NCBI RefSeq assembly: GCF_013386165.1 | Contig: NZ_JACAOS010000022.1 | Location: 227,369 to 291,368, forward strand | DNA: 64,000 bases | Direction: 5' to 3' | Source of the DNA: Pseudomonas gingeri | GTDB lineage: Bacteria; Pseudomonadota; Gammaproteobacteria; Pseudomonadales; Pseudomonadaceae | Shown: positions 8,265 to 15,097 of the stretch, one piece after another | How positions within the stretch are numbered: position 1 is the stretch's first letter | How the letters are laid out: the number at the start of each line of letters is the position of its first letter | Position numbers and translations under genes: made by a program | Notes under the pieces: generated by a model | Told to the model about the DNA's origin: nothing | Databases searched by the model: none | What the model saw: only the letters and a program-made list of their open reading frames with translations

Positions 8265-9927
8265 GGCTGGCCTCCAGCACAATGCGCCCGCTGGAACAGG
8301 CGGCGGTGGCGTTGCGGAAGGCGAAGTGCAGTTTGCTGCGTTCGCGGTCGAAGCGCAGGCTCAGTTCAAGGCGATCGCCCGGACGGACCAGTTGCTGGAA
8401 TTTCAGTACTTCCATGCCGGCGAATTTTTCCGGCAGTTCGAGACGCTCGCGTCCCAGGTCCAGGGCCCAATCCACTTGCACGACACCAGGCAGCACCGGA
8501 GTAGCGGGGAAATGCCCGCTGAAGTAGGCCAGGTCCGGCGGAACGGCCAACTGCAACAGCCATTCACCATCCATCTCCTGTTGCGCCAGCACTTCCGGAC
8601 CTTTGGGACGCGGAGCCCGCAACAGCGCCTGGACCTCGGCTTGCGGCAACTTGCCCTGGGGGTTCAGCGGCAATTGCCGCAGCAGACGCCAGCGCCGTGG
8701 CAGCGCCAGGGCTTCGCAATGTTTGAGCAGGTGCGCGCGCAGGGCTTCGGTCAGGGCGCGGCGGCCCTGGTTGCGCAGGCTGTGCAGCCCTTGAGCGGTG
8801 AGCACCAGCAGCGCCCCGAGATAGGCGCGGTTTTCCTGCACCACGCCCAGCCGTGCTTCGGCGACCCAGTCGTGTGCCATCAAGGCCTGTTCGAGCATCG
8901 GCAGGGAGATACGTTTCTCTTCCAGCTTGACGATGCGGTCCAGCCGACCCAGCAGTTCAAACCGCCCATCGGCTTCGAAGCGCACCGCGTCCGCCGTCTG
9001 TTCGATATGACCGTGGGGCAGATAAGGCGAAGCCACCTGCAAGGCGCCGTCCGGGTCCTGGCTCAGTCGCACATCGGCGAAAGGCCGCCACAGCGGGTCG
9101 CCCTGGCGCCAGGCGATACCGCCGGTTTCCGAGCTGCCGAGGATTTCCGTCGGCCATTGTCGCAGGCGTTGTTGCAGGCTGGAGGCCGCTTCCGGCGGGA
9201 GTGCTCCGCCCGAGGAGAACACCTGGCGGACCTGGCTCAAGGCCGGCCAGTCGAGGTTGTCGCCCATGCGTTTGAGCAGCGCCGGACTCGCCACCCAGGC
9301 GAATTGCGCGTGTTCACGGCTGGCGCGTTGCAGGTCTTCGGGAAAGGCCAGTTGCTTGCGCACGAAGGTCCGGCCGGCACACAGCGGCCAGAGCACGCGG
9401 AACAGCAAACCATAGATATGTTGGGTGGCGACGCTGCCGATGATGCAGGCCTGGCCGAGGTCGGCGCCCCACAGCTGTTCCAGGGCCAGGACTTCATTGG
9501 CCAGCTGGCGCAGGGTTTTTTCGATGCGCTTGGGTTCGCCACTGGAACCGGAGGTGCACAGGCTCAGGTGGCAGTCATCGAGCTCGAGCGCGGCCGGTCT
9601 CAAGGGATCGGCGCTGAGGTATTCGATGGCGCTGCGGTCCGTCAGCCACAGGTCGACGTCCGGCGCCCAGCGTTGGCGGGTCTGCTCTTGCAGGTCGGCG
9701 GGCAGCAGCACCCGAACGCCGGCGCGCCAGGCAGCGAGCAAGGCGATGGCCAAGTCCCCGGCGTCTTCCAGGTGCACGGCAATCTGTTTCACGCCACGGG
9801 CCTGCAAGCCGGCCGCCAGGCTCAAGGCCTGTTGCGTCAGTCCGGCATGATCCAGCGGCGGATCAAGGGTGACCGCACGGAGTGCGTGCGACTTGAGCAA
9901 CAACTGCTCAAGGTTTATCCAATTCAT
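8257..9927 (-). CDS. AMP-dependent acyl/aryl ligase fused to a hot-dog dehydratase domain
   Basis: 556 residues from the ATG at 9927 (MNWINLEQLL), in ATGA overlap with the membrane protein gene. Residues ~1-430 are an ANL-family ligase: the phosphate-binding loop LCTSGSSGEPKRIEKT, LGSSETGGIAWR, the hinge GRLDRIVKLEEKR and the C-terminal catalytic lysine motif PLNPQGKLP. From ~440 a second domain carries YFSGHFPATPVLPGVVQ, the FabA/FabZ-like active-site pattern. The ligase probably activates the aryl starter acid and loads it on an ACP, and the second domain dehydrates 3-hydroxyacyl intermediates or acts as a thioesterase. In several APE clusters these two activities are separate genes, so the fusion is worth noting. 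Confidence 0.88.
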   Translation of the reverse strand: MNWINLEQLLLKSHALRAVTLDPPLDHAGLTQQALSLAAGLQARGVKQIAVHLEDAGDLAIALLAAWRAGVRVLLPADLQEQTRQRWAPDVDLWLTDRSAIEYLSADPLRPAALELDDCHLSLCTSGSSGEPKRIEKTLRQLANEVLALEQLWGADLGQACIIGSVATQHIYGLLFRVLWPLCAGRTFVRKQLAFPEDLQRASREHAQFAWVASPALLKRMGDNLDWPALSQVRQVFSSGGALPPEAASSLQQRLRQWPTEILGSSETGGIAWRQGDPLWRPFADVRLSQDPDGALQVASPYLPHGHIEQTADAVRFEADGRFELLGRLDRIVKLEEKRISLPMLEQALMAHDWVAEARLGVVQENRAYLGALLVLTAQGLHSLRNQGRRALTEALRAHLLKHCEALALPRRWRLLRQLPLNPQGKLPQAEVQALLRAPRPKGPEVLAQQEMDGEWLLQLAVPPDLAYFSGHFPATPVLPGVVQVDWALDLGRERLELPEKFAGMEVLKFQQLVRPGDRLELSLRFDRERSKLHFAFRNATAACSSGRIVLEASHA

Positions 9928-10469
9928 GCGCGGCCTCTTACCCGTTGTCGTACCAGCCATTCAATGGCAAACAGCAAGCCCATCAGCCCGTAGGCGATCA
10001 AGCCGTTGTACAACGTCCACCAGCTCAGCGGCGCCCAGAGGGTCAGGGCGGCGGCGATCAGGCCGTTACAGAGAAAAAACAGGCTCCAGACTTTGGTCAC
10101 CTGTCTCGTATAAACAATGGCCACTTGCGGCAGTTGCGGCTCGCGCAGGCGGGCCAGCCGCTCGACCACCGGCGGGCCGAATTTCAGGCTCAGGCTGAAC
10201 AGGCCGAGCATGAAGGCGCTGATCAGCACCGGATACCAGCGCAGCAGCAGCGGGTTGTTGAGCAATGCCAGCAAGCCGCAGAACGCGATGGCGCAGAGGG
10301 CCATCCACAGGCTGCCGGGTCGCCGTTCGCCGGTCAGGGCCCGGGCCAGCCACAGGCCGCCGAGCAACAGCCCGAACTGCCAGGGCGCGAAATGCTCCAT
10401 GCCGAAATACACCGCAAAGGGGTACAGCAGGCCCGCCAGCAGCAGGCCCAGGCCGATCAGGCGTTTCAT
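9924..10469 (-). CDS. COG4648-like integral membrane protein of the APE cluster
   Basis: 181 residues with about five to six hydrophobic segments: MKRLIGLGLLLAGLLYPFAV at the N-terminus, MALCAIAFCGLLALL, YPVLISAFMLGLFSLSL, FFLCNGLIAAALTLWAPL and LIAYGLMGLLFAIEWLV. A short charged cytoplasmic segment with REPQLPQVAIVYTRQVTKVW lies in the middle. Membrane proteins of this size sit next to the ACP genes in APE clusters, but no biochemical role is known to me. ATGA overlaps at both ends tie it to the operon. Confidence 0.75.
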   Translation of the reverse strand: MKRLIGLGLLLAGLLYPFAVYFGMEHFAPWQFGLLLGGLWLARALTGERRPGSLWMALCAIAFCGLLALLNNPLLLRWYPVLISAFMLGLFSLSLKFGPPVVERLARLREPQLPQVAIVYTRQVTKVWSLFFLCNGLIAAALTLWAPLSWWTLYNGLIAYGLMGLLFAIEWLVRQRVRGRA

Positions 10470-10720
10470 GCGGCCGGTTGCACCAGGCGAAACACCGCCT
10501 CGACCACATCGTTGACGGTACGCACCGACTTGAATTCCTCGGCGGCGATTTTCTTGCCGGTTTGACGCTTGATGTGGTCGATCAGGTCCACGGCGTCGAT
10601 GCTGTCGATTTCCAGGTCCTGGTACAGATTGCTGTCCAGGGTGACGCGTTCGGGTTCCAGCTCGAAGAGTTCGACCAGGGCATCGCGCAGGGTGTTGAAG
10701 ATATCGTCACGGGTTTGCAT
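10466..10720 (-). CDS. Acyl carrier protein (second of the pair)
   Basis: 84 residues, acidic, with the phosphopantetheine attachment motif DLEIDSIDAVDL (Ser at about residue 39). It follows the first ACP with a short gap of 9 bp and overlaps the membrane protein gene by 4 bp. Two ACPs side by side are a hallmark of aryl polyene clusters; one may carry the aryl starter and the other the growing polyene, though sequence does not say which. Confidence 0.92.
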   Translation of the reverse strand: MQTRDDIFNTLRDALVELFELEPERVTLDSNLYQDLEIDSIDAVDLIDHIKRQTGKKIAAEEFKSVRTVNDVVEAVFRLVQPAA

Positions 10721-10729
10721 GGTACGGCC

Positions 10730-11002
10730 TCACGCTGCCTGTTTTGCCGTGACGAAAGCCGCAAGGCTGGCCACGTTGGAGAAATGGTTGCGGGTGTCCT
10801 TGGCGTCCGCATCGATCTTGATGCCGTAGCGCTTCTGGATCGCCAGGCCGAGTTCGAGGGCGTCCACCGAATCCAGGCCCAGGCCTTCGCCGAACAGGGT
10901 TTGCTCGTTGCCGATGTCTTGCGCGCTGATGTCTTCCAGGCCGAGGGCCTCGATAATCAGTTCCTTGATCTCAAGGTGCAGGGCGGGGGTTGGATCGCTC
11001 AT
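10730..11002 (-). CDS. Acyl carrier protein (first of the pair)
   Basis: 90 residues from the ATG at 11002 (MSDPTPALHLEIKELIIEAL), preceded by a clear AAGGAG ribosome-binding site (positions 11013-11018 on the complement). The carrier motif GLGLDSVDALEL contains the phosphopantetheine serine. The start lies 32 bp inside the acyltransferase gene, so initiation relies on the internal RBS or on coupling. It is part of the aryl polyene fatty-acid-like system with its neighbouring ACP. Confidence 0.92.
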   Translation of the reverse strand: MSDPTPALHLEIKELIIEALGLEDISAQDIGNEQTLFGEGLGLDSVDALELGLAIQKRYGIKIDADAKDTRNHFSNVASLAAFVTAKQAA

Positions 11003-11768
11003 CTGAGGCGAGCTCCTTAATAAAGTAATGGTGCAGATAATCGTTGAGTTTGCGTGAGGCCTGGGGCGCGGGGCCCTGTGCGGCAAAGCTGTGTGGATCT
11101 ATATCGGCGCCGACACGAAAACTGAAGTGCACCCGGCGTTGTGGGATGCGATACCAGGGTTCGGCCTTGGTCAGGGTGCTGGGGCTGACCTTGATCACGA
11201 CCGGGGTGATGATATTCGCACCGCGCAGGGCAATCGCGGCGGCGCCGCGATGAAAGGTCGGGGCCGCGCCCGGTGTGGTGCGGGTGCCTTCGGGGAACAC
11301 GATCAGGGTCTGGCCTTCTCGCAGGGCGTCGGCGGCGGTGTCGAGCATCTCCAGGCTGCCGTCGTTGCTGATGTATTCAGTGGAGCGCACCGGCCCGCGA
11401 GTGAAGGGGTTTTGCCAGAGGCTCTGCTTGACCACGCAGTTGGCATGGCGCACCAGGCCGATCAGGAACACCACGTCGATCAGCGACGGGTGGTTGGCGA
11501 TGATCATCTGGCCGGGGCGCCCGAGCTTTTCCGCGCCTTGGACTTCATAGGTCAGCACGCCGGTGCGGGCCATGAAGCGGATGAACAGCCAGAATAGTCG
11601 GCTGACCGTCTGTCGTGCGCGCAGGCGCTGGCGTTCGGCATTGCCCGGCAGGCAGCCGAGCAGGGGGAAGACCACCAGGCGCAGGCACAGGCCGCCCAAC
11701 CCGAACAGGGCAAAGCTCACGGCGGTGGCCAGCAGGCGCCAGTAATAGGCGTCGCTGGGCTTGGTCAT
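10971..11768 (-). CDS. 1-acyl-sn-glycerol-3-phosphate acyltransferase-like protein
   Basis: 265 residues from the ATG at 11768 (MTKPSDAYYWRLLATA), in ATGA overlap with the ketosynthase-like gene. There is one N-terminal membrane segment. The PlsC-family boxes HPSLID (H-x4-D) and FPEGTRTT are intact, as expected for a catalytically active acyltransferase. In the APE operon it probably acylates a glycerol or sugar-phosphate acceptor to make the lipid anchor; the acceptor is inference. Confidence 0.87.
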   Translation of the reverse strand: MTKPSDAYYWRLLATAVSFALFGLGGLCLRLVVFPLLGCLPGNAERQRLRARQTVSRLFWLFIRFMARTGVLTYEVQGAEKLGRPGQMIIANHPSLIDVVFLIGLVRHANCVVKQSLWQNPFTRGPVRSTEYISNDGSLEMLDTAADALREGQTLIVFPEGTRTTPGAAPTFHRGAAAIALRGANIITPVVIKVSPSTLTKAEPWYRIPQRRVHFSFRVGADIDPHSFAAQGPAPQASRKLNDYLHHYFIKELASDERSNPRPAP

Positions 11769-12484
11769 GGTCGGCGTTGCCAGTTCCATACCCGGGACTT
11801 CCATTGGTGTTGGCAGGTGGTGTGTTGGCCCAACAGGGTACGCAACAGATCGAGGGCATGGGGCCACTCGCTCGGGGGCTGTTCGTCCGTGGTGCTTTCG
11901 AGGGACAGCTGCCACTCGTCGCCCGGAGTCAGCAGCAGGCCGAGGGCGTAGGGGAACGGCACGTCGTCGATCCAGTGGCGGTAGGCCTCGGGTGGTTGTT
12001 CTTCGGTGATCACCAGCAAGACCGCGGGGGCGCCTTCAGCGAGCAGCGCGGCGGCTTCGAGCATGCCGTGTTCGAGGCCGTCGCCGTTGGCCGCCAGGGC
12101 GGTCATTTCGCAGGTCGAGCCGCGCAGGATCGACCACAGGCCAATCACCGCGTTGTGCACCGAGAGGCTGAACTGGGTCGGCGACAGTGGCTGGTCGGCG
12201 GCCAGGTCGCTGAGGATGTCGAAGGTGCGTGGGGTTTCGCCGTGTCGGGAGATGAACACCAGGGGCAGTTGTACGTGACCCTCGGCCAGCGGCCAGCCGA
12301 CGCTGAAGGCCATGCGCGCCAGGCGGCTGAGGCGGCGGCGCTGCATGGCCGGCAGAAAGGACACATCCGGTGCCGCATCGCTGGGCGTGGGCACGCAGGG
12401 CTGGCGGCTCCAGGCCTGCCAGTCGTCCGCACTTTCCAGGCCCGGGGCCCAGGCGCGCCATTGGGCGATGTTGAAGTTGATCAC
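11765..12484 (-). CDS. Beta-ketoacyl synthase N-terminal-domain-like protein, first gene of the visible APE operon
   Basis: 239 residues from a GTG at 12484 with GGGAAG about 8 bp upstream. The stretch FSLSVHNAVIGLWSI and the following GSTCEMTAL resemble the short ketosynthase-like family (Ketoacyl-synt_2) found in aryl polyene clusters. It is far shorter than a full ketosynthase and lacks the C-terminal His-containing half. Cys125 could sit near the usual active-site position, but the surrounding residues are not canonical. It may be a partner or chain-length-type subunit rather than an independent condensing enzyme. As the first gene after an intergenic region of 360 bp, it marks the likely promoter side of the operon. 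Confidence 0.8.
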   Translation of the reverse strand: MINFNIAQWRAWAPGLESADDWQAWSRQPCVPTPSDAAPDVSFLPAMQRRRLSRLARMAFSVGWPLAEGHVQLPLVFISRHGETPRTFDILSDLAADQPLSPTQFSLSVHNAVIGLWSILRGSTCEMTALAANGDGLEHGMLEAAALLAEGAPAVLLVITEEQPPEAYRHWIDDVPFPYALGLLLTPGDEWQLSLESTTDEQPPSEWPHALDLLRTLLGQHTTCQHQWKSRVWNWQRRP

Positions 12485-12845
12485 TGAATGTCTTCCCGCC
12501 CCTGCGGGCTTCCTTGAACGCTGTGGTTGATCCCTGAACCCCTACCAACCCTGGCGTGGCGCGATGGCCGAGTGGCGCGCATTATCCCGGTGCACAAGGC
12601 CTGTAGCAAATTATTGGTTACATTTTGCACGATTAAATGTGCAAAACGTGAAGGAATAGCTAGCAACTGGCTATTATTCGTATTTTTTTCGATACGTATG
12701 TCAGAGATTTCCCGGATCAAAGGGAAATTACCTCGGTTGAGTGAAGTTATTGTGGTCTGAGAGGTAGTCCTCGTCCCGCCAAGGTGGCGCGGTAGCGGTC
12801 AAGCCCTCTACACTCGGTGATCCATTGATACACGGAGGTCTTGTC
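12485..12845. promoter_or_regulatory. Divergent intergenic region between the APE operon and the ParA-like gene
   Basis: 361 bp without a convincing gene. The middle (about 12600-12760) is distinctly AT-rich compared with its GC-rich surroundings, as often seen for xenogeneic-silencer-bound promoters. It contains a palindrome (listed separately). On the minus strand, TTGCAC (12644-12639) followed after 16 bp by TGTAAC is a weak -35/-10 candidate for the APE operon, overlapping that palindrome. The ParA gene has a GGAGG just before its ATG. No transcription start can be proved from sequence. Confidence 0.5.
12623..12646. promoter_or_regulatory. Palindromic operator candidate upstream of the APE operon
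   Basis: Perfect 8-bp arms TTTTGCAC (12623-12630) and GTGCAAAA (12639-12646) flank the 8-bp spacer GATTAAAT. Extending by two bases on each side adds one further match. The layout is that of a dimeric repressor site and it overlaps the weak promoter candidate for the APE operon. The cognate regulator is not known. Confidence 0.5.
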
Positions 12846-13619
12846 ATGCGGCGTGTGGTGTTCAATCAGAAGGGTGGGGTCGGCAAGTCGAGCATTGCCT
12901 GCAATTTGGCGGCGGTGAGCGCGAGCGAGGGCTATCGGACCCTGTTGGTGGACCTCGATGCCCAGGCCAACTCCACGCAATACCTCACCGGGCTCACCGG
13001 CGAGGACATTCCCATGGGCATCGCCGACTTTTTCAAGCAGATCCTCTCGTCCGGGCCGTTCTCGAAGAAAAACCAGGTGGACATCTACGAGACGCCTTTC
13101 GACAACCTGCACGTGATCACCGCCACGGCCGAGCTGGCGGATCTGCAGCCCAAGCTTGAGGCGAAACACAAGATCAACAAGCTGCGCAAACTGCTGGATG
13201 AGTTGTCGGAAGATTACGACCGCATCTATCTGGATACGCCGCCGGCACTGAATTTTTATGCGGTTTCGGCGTTGATTGCCGCCGACCGCGTATTGATTCC
13301 CTTCGACTGCGACAGCTTTTCCCGTCAGGCGCTGTATGGTCTGTTGGCCGAGATCGAAGAGCTGAAGGAAGATCACAACGAAGATCTGCAAGTGGAAGGG
13401 ATCGTGGTCAACCAGTTCCAGGCCCGGGCCAGTTTGCCGCAGCAAATGCTCGACAGCCTGATCGCCGAGGGCTTGCCGGTGTTGCCGGTGTACCTCACCA
13501 GTTCGGTGAAGATGCGCGAGTCCCATGAAGCGAACCGCCCGCTGATCCACTTCGACCCGCGGCACAAGCTGACCCAGCAGTTCGTCGAATTGCACGCCCT
13601 GCTGGAAAACAACGCTTAA
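12846..13619 (+). CDS. Orphan ParA/MinD-family ATPase
   Basis: 257 residues from the ATG at 12846, preceded by GGAGG 7 bp upstream. The deviant Walker A KGGVGKSS is at 9-16, the A' strand LLVDLDAQANS at 33-43 and the Walker B YLDTPP around Asp130, as in COG1192 ParA ATPases. No ParB partner or parS-like site is seen next to it, so it is unlikely to be a plasmid or chromosome partition locus. It may position another cargo. It is transcribed divergently from the APE operon; a functional link is not shown. Confidence 0.88.
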   Translation: MRRVVFNQKGGVGKSSIACNLAAVSASEGYRTLLVDLDAQANSTQYLTGLTGEDIPMGIADFFKQILSSGPFSKKNQVDIYETPFDNLHVITATAELADLQPKLEAKHKINKLRKLLDELSEDYDRIYLDTPPALNFYAVSALIAADRVLIPFDCDSFSRQALYGLLAEIEELKEDHNEDLQVEGIVVNQFQARASLPQQMLDSLIAEGLPVLPVYLTSSVKMRESHEANRPLIHFDPRHKLTQQFVELHALLENNA

Positions 13620-13652
13620 CGCCTTTTCGCTGGCGCCTGGCGGGCGCGGGGC

Positions 13653-14087
13653 TCAGATGCCCTGGCTGCGCAGCCAGGCCATCAACTGCGGCAGGGGGAA
13701 CGCGCCGCTCTGGCGTGCCACTTCCTGGCCATTTCTGAACAGGATCAGGCTGGGAATCGAGCGAATCCCCAACTGTGCGGAGAGCTGCTGGTTGGCCTCG
13801 CTGTCGAGCTTGGCCAGGCGGCACTTGCCGGCCAATTGGGTCGCCGCCTGTTCGAATACTGGCGCAAAGGATTTGCACGGCCCGCACCAGTCCGCCCACA
13901 CGTCCACCAGCAACGGCAGGTCGCCCTTGATCTGGCTGGCGTAGTCGCCCTGTTTCAATTCGAACGGTTTATCCAGCAGGACCTCGGCCTTGCAGCGCCC
14001 GCATTTCGGCTGGTCACCGAGGCGGTCGGCGGGGATGCGGTTGAGGCCGTTGCAGTGGGGGCAGGGGATCAGCAGGGGTTCGGACAT
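13653..14087 (-). CDS. trxC: Thioredoxin TrxC (thioredoxin 2)
   Basis: 144 residues from MSEPLLIPCPHCN. The N-terminal zinc site is made of Cys9/Cys12 (CPHC) and Cys29/Cys32 (CGRC), and the active site WCGPC is at 67-71. The zinc-ribbon extension separates TrxC from TrxA; in enterobacteria TrxC is induced by peroxide stress and reduces disulphides in the cytoplasm. It is convergent with the ParA-like gene, leaving 33 bp between the two stops. Confidence 0.93.
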   Translation of the reverse strand: MSEPLLIPCPHCNGLNRIPADRLGDQPKCGRCKAEVLLDKPFELKQGDYASQIKGDLPLLVDVWADWCGPCKSFAPVFEQAATQLAGKCRLAKLDSEANQQLSAQLGIRSIPSLILFRNGQEVARQSGAFPLPQLMAWLRSQGI

Positions 14088-14242
14088 GGGGGGCTCCAGA
14101 GAAGTGGCCAATGGGCTCTATCTGGAGTCGCAAGCAGGCTTTATCAAGGTTTCGGAGCCTTGTCGCATGCCCTCACATTTTCAGACGATGAAGGTCGCCT
14201 TGAGAATCTAGCCTGAAGGGACACGCCGCCGGTCTATTTCTG

Positions 14243-14300
14243 TCCATAGCGGATTGCGATAATTGGACTCGGCGGCTAGTCTCCATAGCAAGATGCGATA
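14243..14300. promoter_or_regulatory. Duplicated operator-like site upstream of higB
   Basis: Two direct copies, TCCATAGCGGATTGCGATA (14243-14261) and TCCATAGCAAGATGCGATA (14282-14300), share TCCATAGC and TGCGATA with four differing bases between. They are 39 bp apart, close to four helical turns, and the second ends 10 bp before the higB ATG. HigA antitoxins repress their own operon, so these are good candidate HigA sites. Confidence 0.55.
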
Positions 14301-14310
14301 AGGATGTTGC

Positions 14311-14604
14311 ATGCGCGTGATTACCGAAAAACGGATCCGTGAAGCCAAGGAAAAATGGCCCGACACGGCCAGTGCGCTGGATGCTTGGTGTCGAAGGGTC
14401 AAGGGAAGCAGTCCCGGAAACTTTGCGGCCCTCAAGGCGATGTTCCCGGCGACCGACAAGGTGGGGAGCTTGCATGTGTTTGATATCGGCGGGAACAAGC
14501 TGCGCCTGATTGCTGGGGTGCACTACGGCGCCCAGCAGTTGTACATCAAACATGTGCTGGATCACTGTGAATATGACAAAGGTAAATGGAAGGAGAGGTG
14601 TTGA
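14311..14604 (+). CDS. higB: HigB-type mRNA interferase toxin
   Basis: 97 residues with AAGGA about 7 bp before the ATG. The sequence MRVITEKRIREAKEKWPDTA, FAALKAMFPATDKVG and the C-terminal HVLDHCEYDKGKW match the HigB_toxin family (RelE-fold mRNA interferases that cut translated mRNA). Toxin-first order and a 1-bp overlap (TGATG) with the antitoxin gene are typical of higBA. Upstream there is a duplicated operator-like site. Confidence 0.9.
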   Translation: MRVITEKRIREAKEKWPDTASALDAWCRRVKGSSPGNFAALKAMFPATDKVGSLHVFDIGGNKLRLIAGVHYGAQQLYIKHVLDHCEYDKGKWKERC

Positions 14605-15005
14605 TGAATGCTGTCGTCAAACAGGCTTGCGAGCATTGGCCCTTTGTGGAACCGTTGCTACGCAAGCCAAAAAACGAGGCCGACTACGACGCCTTGGTGG
14701 GGGCTCTCGACGCGTTGCTGGAAACGATCGGTGAAGACGAGTCGAATCCGCTCATGAGCCTGGTGAATATCATCAGCGACTACATCGAGGAATATGATCA
14801 CCTGCATCACCCTATGCCAAAGGCCAGCGGCGTGAGTGTGCTGCGCTCGATCATGCAGGAGCACAGCCTGACCCAGAGTGACTTGCCGGGCGTCGGGGCT
14901 CAGTCGGTGGTTTCGGAAATCCTCAGTGGCAAGCGCGAACTCAATCTGCGGCAGATTCGTTGGCTGGCCAAGCGTTTTGGCGTGTCAGCGGAGACGTTTA
15001 TCTGA
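14604..15005 (+). CDS. higA: HigA-type antitoxin, helix-turn-helix repressor
   Basis: 133 residues from the ATG at 14604, which overlaps the higB stop and follows a strong AAGGAGAGG. The N-terminal half is acidic and helical (toxin-binding side). The C-terminal ~60 residues form an XRE-like helix-turn-helix (SIMQEHSLTQSDLPGVG ... LRQIRWLAKRFGVS). It neutralises HigB and probably represses the operon through the repeated upstream sites. Confidence 0.9.
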   Translation: MNAVVKQACEHWPFVEPLLRKPKNEADYDALVGALDALLETIGEDESNPLMSLVNIISDYIEEYDHLHHPMPKASGVSVLRSIMQEHSLTQSDLPGVGAQSVVSEILSGKRELNLRQIRWLAKRFGVSAETFI

Positions 15006-15049
15006 AAGGTCTGAGCGAGAGACGTCGATTCTGATAAGTCATCGACAAT

Positions 15050-15067
15050 GGCCCCATTTTTGGGGCC
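15050..15067. terminator. Stem-loop between higA and selO (convergent genes)
   Basis: GGCCCC-ATTTTT-GGGGCC forms a perfect 6-bp GC stem in the 92-bp gap between two convergent stop codons. No T-tract follows on either strand, so intrinsic termination is possible but not certain. Confidence 0.4.
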
Positions 15068-15097
15068 GGCTTCCATTTGGACAGTGGTACGCGGTGG

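Noticed and set aside
13620..13652. Possible terminator between parA-like and trxC genes
   Set aside because: Only a weak 5-bp GC stem with no T-tract.
14243..14300. Short CRISPR-like repeat pair
   Set aside because: Only two copies with internal mismatches and no cas genes; better explained as an operator pair of the higBA promoter.
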